NCBI RefSeq assembly: GCF_015706575.1
Contig: NW_024037063.1
Span: forward strand, 17,360,927-17,424,926
Source of the DNA: Patiria miniata
Taxonomy: Eukaryota > Echinodermata > Asteroidea > Valvatida > Asterinidae
DNA: 64,000 bases
Direction of reading: 5' to 3'
In this document: in pieces, positions 24,205-36,982 of the stretch
How positions within the stretch are numbered: the stretch's first letter is position 1
Layout: every line of letters begins with the position of its first letter
Notes under the pieces: generated by a model
The model's input: the letters and a program-made list of their open reading frames with translations, nothing else
What the model was told of the DNA's origin: nothing
Database searches by the model: none
Program-made: the position numbers and the translations under genes

Positions 24205-24525
24205 AGGGGTCCACTGATAAGTCCGACGCCCCATAAGTCCGACGAAATCGCATTCCTAACCAAATAAAGGCCCATAAGTCCGACGCCTCATAGGCCCGAC
24301 GCCTCACAAGTCCACCAACATAGCTCCGACCCCTCATAGCTCCGACGCCTCGTAGGTCCGACAAATTTAAATGTCTTTTTTTTTCCGACGTCGGACTTAT
24401 GAGGCGTCGGACCTATGAGGCGGAATAGATCAATTTTATGCCTAATAAGTCCGACGCCTCATTAGTCCGACATTTCGGACTTATGAGGCGTCGGACCTAT
24501 GAGGCGTCGGACTTATGATACGGCC
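24205..24525. repeat. Array of TAAGTCCGACGCCTCAT motifs in both orientations
   Basis: About a dozen copies and variants of a 16-17-bp word (TAAGTCCGACGCCTCAT, TAGGTCCGAC..., TAGCTCCGAC...) follow one another. They are first mainly in one direction, then from about 24390 in the inverted form ATGAGGCGTCGGACTTA or mixed. The array could fold into long hairpins. It is not coding and not a CRISPR, as unit spacing is irregular and spacers are nearly absent. Confidence 0.8.
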
Positions 24526-24844
24526 CCAAGGTCAAGGCTATCAAAGCTCAGCAGACAGGACTCACCTGGATATCAACCATCACATCCCCCATCCCTCGGG
24601 ACAGTGATGGGATACAAGATGCGATCTAACAGGAATAGGCTGACTATCAGCGAGCAGACCCAGGAATTGGAAAAGTTCTGGGTACGTCACCCGAAACCGC
24701 GACGACCTTAAAATAGAGAAAGAAGAAAGAAACTCCAGGAAACGACAGTTCTTCTTCATGAATGGGAGAAATTACATCTTAAGCAGGGAATACTCTACCG
24801 TAAGTGAGGATCCAAGCATCAACTCGTCCTCCCTTTAGAAACGG

Positions 24845-24995
24845 ATATTCGGACTATCGAACCTTATTCTAAATTCGGACTATCGAACCCCTTTGTCTAT
24901 TCGGTCTATCGAACCTTCGGATTAATTAACCTTATTCTATTTTCGGACTAATGGGCCCTTGCGACTATCGAACCTTCAGACTATCGGGCTGTAAC
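24845..24995. repeat. Array of TTCGGACTATCGAACC motifs
   Basis: Five to seven degenerate copies of TTCGGACTATCGAACC (with variants such as TTCGGTCTATCGAACC and CTTCAGACTATCGGGC) lie within 150 bp, separated by AT-rich 5-15-bp gaps. The core is near-palindromic (TTCGnnnnnnCGAA). No frame is open through it. Confidence 0.75.
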
Positions 24996-24999
24996 CCTC

Positions 25000-25965
25000 A
25001 GAAACACCGGCAGCGGGTCTACCATGAGCTACACAACGAAATGGGCCGCCTGGGAGCAGACAGTACTTAGCCTTGCTCGAGATTGATTCTACTGGCCAAA
25101 CATGCAGAAAGACATTTAGCATTATTCGGAGGATCAGACATTAACGTGTGCAGAGCCGCACTACGCACATCTGGTATATCCTAGCATGCATATCTTATGG
25201 ACAGGAGAAAATGTAAGCACTTATACGCACTTGGTACAACGGAGTTGATTGGAACTTGTACAAGTACTTCCTCCTGACAATAATAGGGGCTTTTCATTGC
25301 AACTGGGAAATTCCCGGCGTCATCCCAATATAGTTTCAGTGTTTACATTTCGTAAGAGATGGCCCAACAATAAAATAACATAAAATGTCGGGACGCCTTG
25401 AAGATATTTATTGCCTGGCTCATATTAAGAGGACACTAGGCTGGTCCTTTGAGACCAGCAAAAAGTAGCAATAATGATACCATCAATTACAAATCAAATT
25501 TGAAATATCTCTATTTTCCCTTCGCACGGATAGGAACAAGAACGTGGCCGCAGTGAACGACTCTTACGCGCTGTTAATGTGCAGGTTTCTAAGGCGTGTG
25601 GTAAGAACCTGTTCGAGCAGCCGGAGGATGTCTGGGAAGCCTCTCTCACTCTCAATTCAACCTTTTCAGCGGTCCGCTGTGTCCTTGTAGATTGAACAAC
25701 TCCGATTCATTTGCCTAGTAGATGCTAACATCGGGGGTTCGAATCCAACCAGGGGACCACTGTGCTCTAGTTTAAGGGCGTAAATCCCGGGCGCCGCCCA
25801 CACACACACACGCACGCACACCGTCGTTTTTTGCTATGCTTCCGAGGATTGGCTTTGTGTTTTCCTTTGTCCCTGTAATAGGCACAATAGGCACCTTCCT
25901 TCGAGGATCAATGGCCCCTTTGAGCTCCTTTTGTTGTCTGTCCTCAGGCGTAATGCCATGCAGGA
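25000..25965. other. Stretch without recognised genes
   Basis: A B-box-like phrase GGGGGTTCGAATCC near 25734 suggests a remnant of a tRNA-derived SINE, but no A box with proper spacing is clear. A CA-rich microsatellite lies at about 25798-25820. Nothing else is supported. Confidence 0.4.
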
Positions 25966-25967
25966 AC

Positions 25968-26127
25968 ACGTTTGTCTGTGGTGTAAATCGAGGATTTGCT
26001 TTTGTTCCTCTTACCTTTTCCTTTGTACTAACTTTTTCACAACAGCTCTCATTGGTTTTGTACACGTTTTTTAATCGAGGTCGTCCTCGATTTGGTTCCT
26101 GTTCTGGATTCACCGACGATGTTGATC
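25968..26127. mobile_element. MITE copy related to 49497-49686
   Basis: Shares with 49497-49686 the phrase CAACAGCTCTCATTGGTTTT, the following TGTACACGTTT, and the later TCGTCCTCGATTTGG and GATTCACCGA. It begins with GTGGTGTAAATCGAGGAT, matching the terminal repeat of the other copy. The right terminal repeat is not seen here, so the copy is partial. Confidence 0.65.
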
Positions 26128-26129
26128 TG

Positions 26130-27739
26130 ATACACCTTGCCCTCTGGAGACATGCACACAATAGGGAACAAAAGATTGTATACGTATCCACAGGGCAATT
26201 TCTATAGATGAAAACACAAGGTTATCACGAAATAGATATATGGACTTTTACTCAAAAATGGAATATGGTTTCCAAGGTATGTTGATATGTCGCAAATGAA
26301 AGAGTTTTAGAAAAGGGATATTCAGTCCGAATTTCAGCCAAGGAAATTAATTTTTGTCAAAATAAGAGCATTTTGAAACTACACTTTCAAACTCGAAAAC
26401 CTTACGAGAACAAAGAAATATTGTCAGTACACCAAATTGTGAAGAATCCTAACAACGATTCTTGGATCCATACCCACATCTAGTCTCAGTATCACCCGTT
26501 ATCCACGGAGCCCAGTCTCCTGTTTCACGTGTGATATTTCTAAGCATGCAGATTTATGTCAACCCGAGCTTCAGCCTGTCGGAGTAAACTTTACTAAATC
26601 GTGACATCATTTCATTCTCAAACCAGTACTTACTGATTGATTGTCAATTCGAATGCAGTGTTTGTACAACAATTACGGCCGGCCATATATATCGATAAAA
26701 CCTAGACAAGCATGCTCGTATCGCGTAATATAAGAGTGCGTGACCACAGCCTTTGTTGCTGTGTATAAGTGTTTTGAATATACATGTCTATGACGAGACA
26801 ACGCGTGAATGACCGAATACCCCATACTGAAGCGCCTGCTGATTGGTCAAAATCTACAGGTCATGAGGCGGTTGTCTTGCATAATTAATCAGTGAATTTG
26901 CTCACATATAATAGACCATGGCGAAATAGAGTAACCCATATTCGGATCCCTTCCAAAATCTAATCGATTAGTACTTGTACCAAGGACCAGTCCTAATTTT
27001 TTTTTTTCATTGAAATCCGTCCATAACTTTTTGAGTTATCTTGTTAACAGACAAAGCAACCAAGCAACCAAGCAAGCAACCAAGCAAGCAACCAACCAAC
27101 CAACCAACCAACCAACAAACCAACCAACCAACACCGATGAAAACATAACCTCCTTAGCGAAGGTAATAAACAGTAGAAAAGCTTTAAATGCACAATTTTG
27201 ATATAAGCTTAAGCGTGAGCTCTCACGTTTGCATAAGATGTATATTTCGTATTATCACATATCCTCCCCATCATTGACAAAGGCCATAAAAGAATGGCTC
27301 TTTGGAAGTTGAAATAGGAAAATCCCTAACAAAATAGCCGCTACATCAATGTGCGTATTCGAAACCTCGTTCAAGTGTTGAATAAACACTATAGCGGGGT
27401 TTCGAATAGGGCCATATTTACGGCGCCAATGTGTACATATCCGAACTTGAAGCAAGTCATAGTTGGACTGAAGGCTATAGACATATTTTCCGCATAAAAA
27501 AACACCGTGTCCACGAGGAAATAGCTGGCAAAAATATATAATTTCGGTAGTCACTCATTTTTTTTTTCATTCATCAAATTTTAGTGAACGTGTCACGATC
27601 GAGAAGTTTTTTTCTTTACTTTTAAGCCGTAAGTTTGTGTAAGCCTAGAATTTCGTATAAGCTTAAAAAGCGGAAACTGGAAAAACGTTCAACAAAAACA
27701 ATAAAACTGACTGCAGCTATACGGTGACTGTTATAAGCC
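26130..27739. other. Stretch upstream of the LRR gene
   Basis: Apart from the AACC simple repeat at about 27055-27135, no element or coding exon is supported. The 5' UTR and promoter of the LRR gene should lie at its right end. I see no convincing TATA box or other promoter element to mark. Confidence 0.4.
27055..27135. repeat. (AACC)n / (AAGCAACC)n microsatellite
   Basis: Roughly 80 bp of CAAGCAAC and CAACCAAC units, ending with a few variant units before ACCGATGAA. Confidence 0.9.
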
Positions 27740-27954
27740 ATGTCGCTGAGCCAGCTAAGAACGAGTCCGAAAAATGCAGCAATGGGTTTTGTGGTCATAC
27801 TTCAGCTTCTTGCAATGTTGACCACGGCCATCGCGTTGAATGCAACTGGGAAAGCCTGCGATGTGTGCGAATGCAAGAAGGCACCCATAGTCACCTGCAC
27901 GGGAAGAGGTCTCACGGAACTACCCAGAGGTATCCCTAGAGGGACAAAAGTACT
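27740..27954 (+). CDS. LRR receptor exon 1: signal peptide and LRRNT
   Basis: ATG at 27740 opens 71 codons plus two bases, ending at donor GTAAGT. A hydrophobic core (GFVVILQLLAMLTTAIAL, residues 16-33) is a signal peptide. Cysteines at 40, 43, 45 and 53 form an LRR N-terminal cap, followed by VTCTGRGLTELPRGIPRGTK, the usual LRRNT-to-LRR transition. A second in-frame Met at residue 15 could also serve as the start and would give a more typical signal peptide length. Confidence 0.87.
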
Positions 27955-29774
27955 GTAAGTAATCGCAGTGAGTTTTCGTGTGTGCGTGGGTGTGGGGGGG
28001 GGGGGGGGTCCGGGGTGGGGAGAGAATGTGAGAATCTGTAGTTACAAAATGGGCAAACGGAAAGGTTTGGACAAATGGAAATCCAGTGTTTTATTTCCAC
28101 TAGAAAGAGATACTAGTTGAGCATTGGCGGATCCATGGGAGCGAGAGGGTACCTTGTTGCCTATCACCCCATGAAAAAGTAACCTGCCTTATTATTACCA
28201 ACAAATTTCTTGGATTAAAGATCGTACTGGTATATTTCCGTGTGGATTGCTGTCATTCAGAAGATATCAAGACGGCTGGGGTGATTTCTATCGATCAGTC
28301 AACTGAGTGACTTTCGGAATATACAGGGTGATCCAAAAAAAGCTGGAATGGCATACTTCCACTACCTTGAGACTCAAACCACAGACAAATGCATGGAGAA
28401 TCTGATAAGTAGAAAAATGACACCAAGATGACCTGATTCGGTCCTGTTGTTTTTGTTCTAGAGCCCATTTTTTAAGCAAGGCGGGGGTCATTTTTGTCCC
28501 AATGAATTACTCAACCGCGCCCGGGAATTTGACTTAATACCCACATGAAAGAAGTGTGCTTCACAAAATTAGGCTCTGCCGAAAAAACTGCCCGACCAAA
28601 TCGGGATATTTCGGTATCATAATTCTTCTAAAAGGGTTCTCCAACAATAAGCCATTTGCGAGTGACCTATACCCACTGGAAGTTAAATTTGAAAACATCT
28701 GGTACACTGACTTGCTCAGAATGCTTGACACATTTTAACGTTGAATTCTCCAGACCAAAGACACTATATAGGGGAATTCTCCAGACCAAAGACACTATTG
28801 TTAATCGCATGATTCGGGGCAAGCTCTTGCGTAGTTACGTACGAGAAAATCAGCGCCAAATCATTTTTCACAATGGGTGAGAATGGCACAAAGACACCAC
28901 AGACCATGCCGGTGTCATGAGAAAATCCGACTCCTGTGAAAATCTGACCCATTTCCCCCTATCATTAGTTAATCCCTCGCACATGACAGGTCACTCCCCG
29001 TATTCTTCGTACTTACGCATGCGCAATACAATCAATGAGTCCACATTTCATGGAGTCGGATATTAACGCTACACCGGACCTATAGGGGATGCCAGCATAG
29101 GGTTTGCCCCAAATCACGTGATATAGTAAAATCTCATACAAAGTAAAAACGTGCAAAAGAATTCGATAAGTCAGCGCTCCAGATTCTATTTCAATTTAAC
29201 TCACAAAATGGCTTTACTAGCCACAACACCATCACGCCAGCCCCGTGTGATATCGCGCGTGATATCGCAGGGCAACCAATCAGAATTCGCATCCTGCATT
29301 TGTGCTAGGCTGACCAGCATATCTGGTTATGAATTATGCCAGCGTGATCGATTGCGTGACCAGGCGCAGCGACCAATCAGAATCGCGCATCGGGCGGTTG
29401 ACCTAGTGAGCCACACCCGCTAGACAACTGTATGGAATTTGTGTACGTTGAGTTTTGTTTGTCTCCTATTTTGAGCCTTCCGCGTCCATTTGTTTATCAT
29501 GTAAGTGGACAATATTTCACCATAGATATAGAATTAAAAAAAAACTACATCGGCAGTGTGTATACAGACGCGCGTTCTGCCATGGGCAGCGCCATTTTTC
29601 AGCTCGTGGGGCAAAAGTTGCGTTCCGCGCACCTTTATTTCCGTAGGTTTGTATGGAAAGACATATTTTATGTCCGTAAAAGTAATATTTTTGACCTGTA
29701 GCAGTTATTTCCCAAACAAAATCAAAATGGGTAATCAAGCGGCATGTTTTTTCGCAGTTTTGTCCATTTTATTT

Positions 29775-30595
29775 CTGGTATTTATTTCCTGTTTTAAAAC
29801 GCTGGTGCGCGTTGCTAAAAAAAAAAACTCGCATCCAGTTGTTAAGGTGCTATTTTCTTCACTCAGAACAATATTTTCTCCATTGTCCCTCCTCGGGACA
29901 ATTCATACGCCGTTATCAGATACAGTTTTGTGCTGTTGGATGCTGGGGGATGCACGACCCTCCCCCGGACCTTCACCAAAAACACAGAACAAATAAATGT
30001 GTGTTATTGTGCTCTCCTCTAGTGACGTATCCAGCATCTGAAAATCTCCAAGAAAGCGCAAGAATCTCACAATGTTGAAAAAACGGGTAGAACACATGTA
30101 AATAAACTTGAGGATTTTCTTTTTATGAATCGTTCGTATGGTTTTACTCAACTCGTTTCCTTATGAGTAGCAGTGGTTTTGTTTATTGCCCAATGCAGCT
30201 TTCCCGATTTCGCTTTGAAGATCTTTGCCATCTACCTATGCCCCCCCGCCCAGCCTGGTGACGCCGCCAATTGAGGTCAAATATCCCCGACTTGTGTTCG
30301 AAATAATGCACAACAAAAACACCCACCATTCGTACCCCTCAAGCCATCCTCCAAAAAGGTTCGAATCCGCCAATGCATTCAGAAGGCAAGAGCATTATGG
30401 GAGAGTAATTTAATTTCATTCTTAAATCGATTTAAATAATACAACTGTAATTTTAAACAGTTTGTATATTCTACGTTTTACTTTTCATTGTTAAAAAACA
30501 ATGTTTTTATACGCAATTTTATCTGATCAGCTGACATAATATTTGGAGATTTTTAGCAACGCGCACCACCATTTTGAAACGAAAAATAAATACGA
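29775..30595. repeat. Inverted repeat pair, about 50-bp arms
   Basis: The left arm (29775-29825) contains TATTTATTTCC and TGGTGCGCGTTGCTAAAAA. The right arm (30548-30595) is its reverse complement with gaps. The 720-bp spacer has no coding frame worth naming. It may be the edges of a decayed DNA element. Confidence 0.5.
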
Positions 30596-31369
30596 AGAGG
30601 AAAACAGAGCGAACTTCGAGATGACTATTCAGCTTGAAATTGCATATATTGAATTTAGTTGGAGACATAATTGGAGTGATAGCATAACAAGGTTTGCTGA
30701 GCTTCCCAGGCACTTGTAATGGACGTAGTGCGCTTATTCAACCATGATGGTACAACAAGAGTGTAGCCACATTACACACATTGTGTTCGTGCGCTGCGTA
30801 CAATATGATTAAGTAGTTCCACATTAATATTACAACATCTGCCCCCCCCCCCTTTTGAAAGGACAGTGTTGGAGTCTAACATTTACTGGACAACTTTCCG
30901 CACAGGTTAAATGGTAATGTGGTTAGTTTCTGAATACAAATTATGAGTAAATAACAAATAATTGTGCTGCGTCTCTACTTTCTAGTGTCTTCACATGTTT
31001 CTCATGGGATGGAACTTAAACTTCTTAAAAGAGTGCTAAACATCAAAAACGCATTAACTGTTTAAACTCTTCAACTGTAACGCCAAGTAACAGCTCAATG
31101 ACTTAACGTCATATCTGAAAGTTTCATGCTGGTCTAACTTTCATTCTCTTGTCAAATGCTTGAGGGTTAACTACCCCCAGTCGTGTAAGTGATCAAAAGT
31201 TTAGATTAAACAACTTGAAAAAAATTATACAATGAACACTCTGCAAGTATGATATAGCATGGGCTGGTCAGGATCAGGTTGTTTGCTTGAAAGAGGTAAA
31301 TTGTGTAAGATGACCTTATTGCTGGATTTATCGCACTGGACTGCAAATTACTCTGCCTGATCTTGTAGT

Positions 31370-34300
31370 CTGTGGAGTATATCCGGTTGCCCTAGCTGTT
31401 TTGGTGCTATGATTTGGGGGTTTGTGTTCCGTCTTGCTGAGGTCTGTGGTTTTCTCAACGTCTGCAAATCTGATCCGCTTGGGAGTGTGAGTGTCGTGCA
31501 TTTGTTATCCGTCTGAGGTGGAGTCTAGTACGCGTCAATATGCTGCCGTTTGGGGTGGCGACTTTATACGACCTCGGCTCTCTACACACGGTTGTCACCT
31601 CGCCTGGCAGCCAAGCCCGAGAATCCTGATCAAGAATCCGGACCTTCTGCCCAACATGGAGAGGTGGGAGCTCATTGGCTGAGTATCTCCTGTCGCAATC
31701 TGCTTTCATTCGGTCACGCCTCTTGTCGTGAACATCCTTCATTTCCTTGTGTCGTGCCTCAGTGTATGGGCATCGGCTTGGCAAGCTTGTGCATAGTGGC
31801 CTGCCAAACAGAATCTCGGCAGGAGACGGCAGTTTGGAGTCAATGGAAGTAGCTCGCAAGTTCAGAAGTACTTTGTCAACATTCTGCTTCGACTTTTGGC
31901 ATCTCTCCACGAAACCGTTGGATTGGGGGTATCGGGGTGACGATGTGATGTGACTTATGTCCCATGAAGCACACATGTCCTGGTATGGCGCTCCAACGAA
32001 CTGTGGGTCATTGTCCGATATAATTTCTGCCGGCGCTGAACATGCCAAGTGTGCGCGATGTCACACCCGCTACCGTTGCGCTCTTGGTATCTTGCAGCCT
32101 GTGGACTACGGGGAACTTCGAGGTAAAGTCGATGATCAGAAGAAGGTCATCTCCACCAATTTCAAACTGCTCGGTGCCTATCTTGGTCCACGGGGTGGAT
32201 GGGATCTCATGGGGATGGAGGGGTTCCATCTCCTGTTTTGGATGGTTTTCTTGGCGGTATTCACATGCCCGCACAGCATTGTCGACGTCACTGCTAATGT
32301 TTGGCCAGTACACGGTTTTTCGAATTAAAGGTCGTGTTTTTTCGATTCCCATGTGACCTGTGTAGAGCTGGGCCAGGATGTCTTGTCGTAGATCATCGGG
32401 GATAACGACTTGTTTCCCTTTGAAATTGACACCCCATTCCCAGTTTATCTCTGTAGGGCCTTAGATCTCTGGGTAATTCCTTGATTTCGTCAGGCCAGCC
32501 GGAGTAGATAACTTGGCTAAGGGAACTCAGGGTTGGGTCACGTGCGGTTTGCGCCTGCAGTTGGGTCCGCTTAGTCTGGCCGAAGTGAAGGAGGTCGATC
32601 TGCTTGAGCTCTGGTTCTTCCATGACATCTATGCCACCGACCAGTTCTTTTCGGGTTTGGCTGTTTGCTCAAGGCGTCAAACTAAATCATTGTCGGTCCT
32701 CGTCTGTAGTGCACGGTAAAGCCTTGCACTTTGATAAGTAGTATAGGGGCCTCCTCCAGATCATTTCTAGCGGCTTATGATCTGAGTATACCGCAAACTC
32801 CTTCCCGAAAAGGTAGTTGTGGAAACAGCGTTTCCCTCTCTATGTTCGAGTAATTTTTCTGCGCCGGTGAGAGACTTTTGGATCCAAAGGCAATAGGCTT
32901 GCCATGTTGAGTAAGGCATGCTCCCAGTCCTTTCTGTCAACCTCAAATAACGTTGGCATCTCAGGGTTGTTGTACTGAAGGCATGCATCTGCTGTGATCG
33001 ACAGCTTCAGTGCCTCAAACGCTGCTTGGTGGTCCTTCTGCCAGACAAAAGGAATATTTTTTTAGAAGATCTCGGAGGATCGCTGCCTTGTCTGCCAGGT
33101 TGGGAATAATACGCTGACAGAAAGGTGATGAGACCAAGGAATTTTTAGAGGTCTTCCTTGTCCTGGGGTGTGGGAAGGTTGTGTATGTCCTCAACTCGCC
33201 CTGAGTCTGGCTGTACCCCAACGTCAGAGTATATCGAGCCGAAGAAATTGACCTTCTTCGTCCATATCTTGCATTTGGTGCTGTTGAATACAAGACCTTC
33301 ACATCCGGCAACCTCGAACAGGTTTCTAAGGTTGGCGTCGTGTTCCTCGTCCTTGCGGCCGTATGTCGTCAGCTATACAGACACATCCTGGAACTTGGCC
33401 AACTATCTCGTCCATGCACTGCTGGAATATGTCCTGGCTGATGGCGAGGCCAAATGGTAAACGCTGGAAGCAATCCCGTCCGAACTGCGTCCGGAATGTA
33501 GTGAGCTCCTGGGACTTCTAGTACCCGGCATTCGCATCTAGTTTAGAGAAGACTTTGGCTTGGAAACACTCTGGGTTGAGTTCCTCTAGCGTAGGAATTT
33601 TGTAAGGGCATCTTCGCAGGCTTTGGTTGAGACGCTTGGGGTCGAGGCTCACACGGATGGAACCATCTTGCTTGAGGTTCTTGGTGATCGCACTGCACCA
33701 GTCTGTGTGATGCACCACTGATTACCCCTTGCACCTACATCTTGTCAATTTCCACTTTCAACTTTGGTATGAAGTGCTTACTGTTTTTCTGGGTGGGTCA
33801 ATATGGGGTACTACGTCTTCTTTGAGGTGCAATGTTGCCCTTCGTTTAAACTTCCAGTGGTGTCAAGCTGATCTGGATACGCCTCCATCAGCTGCTCAAT
33901 TGATTGTACTGACGTCAGTCTGGCAGCATGTATCGTCACGTCTCCCATGTCAGACCTGGACAGACCTGCTATCACTGGGCCTGTGACGTCAAAGACGTAG
34001 AATCTGTTCTCTGACCACGTAGGATCTTTGTATCTGCAGAGCAAATCGATGCTGCCCAGACAGGGGATCGGTGTTCCATTAAATGCAGTTAGCTTGGTTG
34101 TCACCGGTTTGACAAGTGTCTCCATACATCTGTCGTATGGTTCGGAGTGGGAGTGTGTTGCCTCCAGCTCCGGTGTCTATCTTGACTTTAAGGCGGTGCT
34201 TGCCTTCAAGATCAGGGCAAACCACGTCAAGCACTCTATAGGCTTCATTACCCGTGTTATTTTTCTTGTAGAGGTCGGAGGCAGTGACAACGTGGAACAC

Positions 34301-34915
34301 TTGGATATCTGTCTCCTGCTCGTTAGTAGTTGGTGTCGAAGATTCATCCTTATTTCGGCCCTTGGCTTTTCGTTGTCTATTCCGTGGTGACTTGGATCCT
34401 CTGTGTCAACTGCTTTTAGCTCTCGTTTTTCTGCAACACTCCGACCAGTGTCCTTTCGCTCCGAGAGCCTTGCAGGTATCATGGTATCCGGGGCACCGTC
34501 TGGGTGGGTGTGATAACCCACAGTTTTGACATGCTCGGCTCTTGGATCTTATAATGGCGTTCACTGATGCCCCACTGGTCTTCATGGACTGGAAACTTTG
34601 CTTTCCGGCAACGATGGCGTCATACTTTCGCTCTTCGACGAGCATTTTGTCAGTGCTGTAGCCAATGGGTCTGTCTAGCAGATCCTTTTGGAAGGACTCG
34701 GAGGGGGTAGAGGCACGAGTTCCACTACTCGTTCAGTGAGTTCCTCCACACTAAACTGACATTCAACAGTCTTCGCTCGGCACCTGTTGAAGAACTCATT
34801 GAGGTGTTCCTTGGGCTTTTGCCGGTAACGCGTTAGTTCGTTGTACTGTGTTTGTGAACCAAGCGAGGTTTGAGCGGCTTTGTGACAAGACCAAAGCAGA
34901 TATTTTAAGTCTTAT
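31370..34915 (-). mobile_element. Ty3/gypsy LTR retrotransposon, heavily broken fossil
   Basis: Minus-strand parts are in the order gag knuckle (near 34.5 kb, CQNCGLSHPPRRCPGYHDTC), protease (near 34.2 kb, KIDTGAGGNTLPL), RT (about 33.5-33.7 kb, SLDPKRLNQSL...FSKLDANAGY) and RNase H remnants. An integrase follows (about 31.5-32.4 kb, HHCC finger and SDNDPQF...YPQSNGFVER). This resembles the retroelement class often annotated as K02A2.6-like. Coding is interrupted about ten times or more, so it is old. No LTRs were recognised, and the outer limits are approximate. It lies antisense within intron 1 of the LRR gene. Confidence 0.88.
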
Positions 34916-35859
34916 CTAATAAGATTAGGGGTGGATTATTGTTAGAAAGTTTGGATTATTTAAACCGTTGTTCTATACGGATTTGGCGTGGATACAGTCG
35001 GGGCGGCCTGGACGTCCGAGAGCTTATCCATTCTCTTGCCGGTGAATCTGTTCACCATGAGTTTGGAGAAATAAGCCTCTGTACTGATGACGTCACACTT
35101 TGTTTAAGTGTGTGCTTTCCTTTGGTGCTCATTGGAACGTGGGCCCCCACTGGCTCCATAGGAAAGTGCACATGTAAACAAAATGTGACGTCATCTGTAG
35201 AGAAGCTTATTGCGTACCGTGTTTCTGTGCCGGAACGTGGTGTAGCGGCGGTTGTAGGCGGCCCTGACTGGTCTGCGCGCTTACAATTCCCATAGGCACA
35301 CTGGGTTAGCGTCTAACCAAGCAGAGAAAAATACTTGAAGTGTGTATGGGTAATTTAAAAGTCATTGTACAGATTGTGCAATGTTATTGTCAAGTAAAGT
35401 AGCAAGGATAAATCTGTTTTGTTATTATTTATTGTGGGCCTTTCGTGGTTAATATTAAATTCTGGGCTTAAGTGATAAACCACTTGCCCAGTGTTTAATC
35501 TACTTGTGCATATGAACAGGTGTTGATAAATTAAAAGCCATGATATATAATGGAGGTAAATTTGAGGAACATAGTCCGGAGAGATATGTTTGAGGTATTC
35601 GAGCCTTGAGGTATATTTGTATTTCTCCGGCACCTATCCAAGCTTGTGAGGTACATTATTAACCTCTTAAGTCTTTTATTGTATAAGGTGCCAGTGATAT
35701 AGACCTGGTATGAAAAGGGCCCCCGGTAGCTCGGCTGGTCTATATAGCTCATCCGGTCTTCAGCCTAGTCTCGGCCGTTCATAGGCCTGTCAGACCCGAA
35801 GCTTTGAAGTCAGTCAATCGCGTCAATTTATTGCCCTTTCATAGGCGTATCCTGCCGGG

Positions 35860-36060
35860 GGCTAGGGGGGTATTCCCCCCCCCCCCATATTTTGTAAAGA
35901 GTGCCCTTTTCCATTCGTTGCCCTTTTTTTCACCACCACGTACCCCCAATAATTTGTAAAAGTGCCCTTTTTGTTTAAGAATTGCCCTTTTTTAACAAGT
36001 GGCCTTTTGAAAAAGAAATGGAGCTTTTTTTGTGCCATATGCCGTTCCGGGTGCCTTTTT
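35860..36060. repeat. Degenerate array of TGCCCTTTT words
   Basis: Seven or more occurrences of GTGCCCTTTT/TTGCCCTTTT at irregular 15-40-bp spacing, mixed with poly-C and poly-T runs. Non-coding. Confidence 0.6.
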
Positions 36061-36910
36061 TAATTTCACGCCTGTATCGCCTTGAAAAGCACCATATTTT
36101 CCAAGCTTTTTGATTTTACGAAGGCCAAGTCTCCGGAGAAAAAAAAGGATCTACATTTCACCACGGGTGTGCAAGTGCCCTTTTCAAAAAAATGTACCCC
36201 CCCCCCGATCAAAATAGCCTTGCTAGAACACTGCCTTTGGTGAACGTCCATTATTTATAAATCATAGATGTGTTCAATCATTTAGTTTGCATGGTTGTAA
36301 ACCATGCATTTGCAACCTGGCCAGTTTTCATTATTTATAAACCATGAGTTTGCACGGCATTATTTTTCAATGTTCATAAATCATACTGCCGATACAAAAA
36401 GTGTTTTAATGGTTTGTAAACCATAAAACAGTTTGGAATAAAAATCTATTGTTTACTTATAATTGGAATAAACCATAAAAAAATGCTTAAAATTGGCAAA
36501 ATAATTATTTGACAAAAGACGTCCATAGTTAACCGTTGTTTGTCTCATTAATTAAAGAGAATGATATTGTGTTCTGGATCCGAAGAGGATTTGAGAAGAA
36601 AAAAACTTGATGATGTACTCTTCTATGTTACCTTTAAGGATCACGAAAACTTTGAATCAAAAAAGAGATAAGAAAAGAGAGAAAGAGCGCCTTCTGGCGT
36701 CATGTTTTGGGCGCTGGAAGATTTGCCCCCGAAAATGTCGTCCTTTACGGAAACATGGCGTCCTTTTCGGGAAGACCAACTTGTTCAAACAGTCTAACCA
36801 AATCTTCTTTTACAATAGTCTACCTGGCAAATCCCTTTCAGTTTTGAAATAACACTTTCTAACTTCTTCATTGATCATTTTGGTCTCTTTTCTATTTACT
36901 TTTTAAACAG

Positions 36911-36982
36911 TGAGCTCGGAAATAATCTCTTGCGAGAGATACCTTACGATGGTTTGCTGGAATTGGGATCCCTTGTCCAAAT
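36911..36982 (+). CDS. LRR receptor exon 2 (LRR)
   Basis: This 72-nt phase-2 exon lies between TTTTAAACAG and GTGAGT. It encodes LELGNNLLREIPYDGLLELG then SLVQ, a canonical 24-residue LRR following the LRRNT of exon 1. Confidence 0.88.

Larger units (their letters stand above)
27955..36910 (+). other. Intron 1 of the LRR gene (9 kb)
   Basis: Holds a tandem duplication of GAATTCTCCAGACCAAAGAC at 28743-28798 and an inverted-repeat pair sharing TGGTGCGCGTTGCTAAAAA (about 29775-29825 and 30548-30595). It also holds a broken Ty3/gypsy element (about 31.4-34.9 kb), an array of GTGCCCTTTT words near 35880-36060, and scattered TTATAAACCAT words at about 36245-36480. No LRR exon is recognised inside, and exon 1 reads directly into the exon at 36911. 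Confidence 0.7.

Noticed and set aside
24205-24525. Considered as a CRISPR-like array
   Set aside because: Orientation switches, irregular or absent spacers, and a eukaryotic context.
25720-25760. GGGTTCGAATCC considered as a tRNA gene
   Set aside because: Only a B-box-like phrase; no cloverleaf can be drawn and no A box lies at the right spacing.
25772-26191. 139-codon minus-strand ORF
   Set aside because: It overlaps a MITE copy and simple repeat, with no family resemblance and composition like random translation.
28322-28345. CAGGGTGATCCAAAAAAAGC considered as the end of a mariner-like MITE
   Set aside because: No inverted partner was found within several kb.
29215-29420. Two GACCAATCAGAA / AACCAATCAGAA (CCAAT-box) words in a CpG-richer stretch, considered as a promoter
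   Set aside because: It lies in intron 1 with no adjacent exon or TATA. The words may be repeat-derived, so the evidence is too thin to call.
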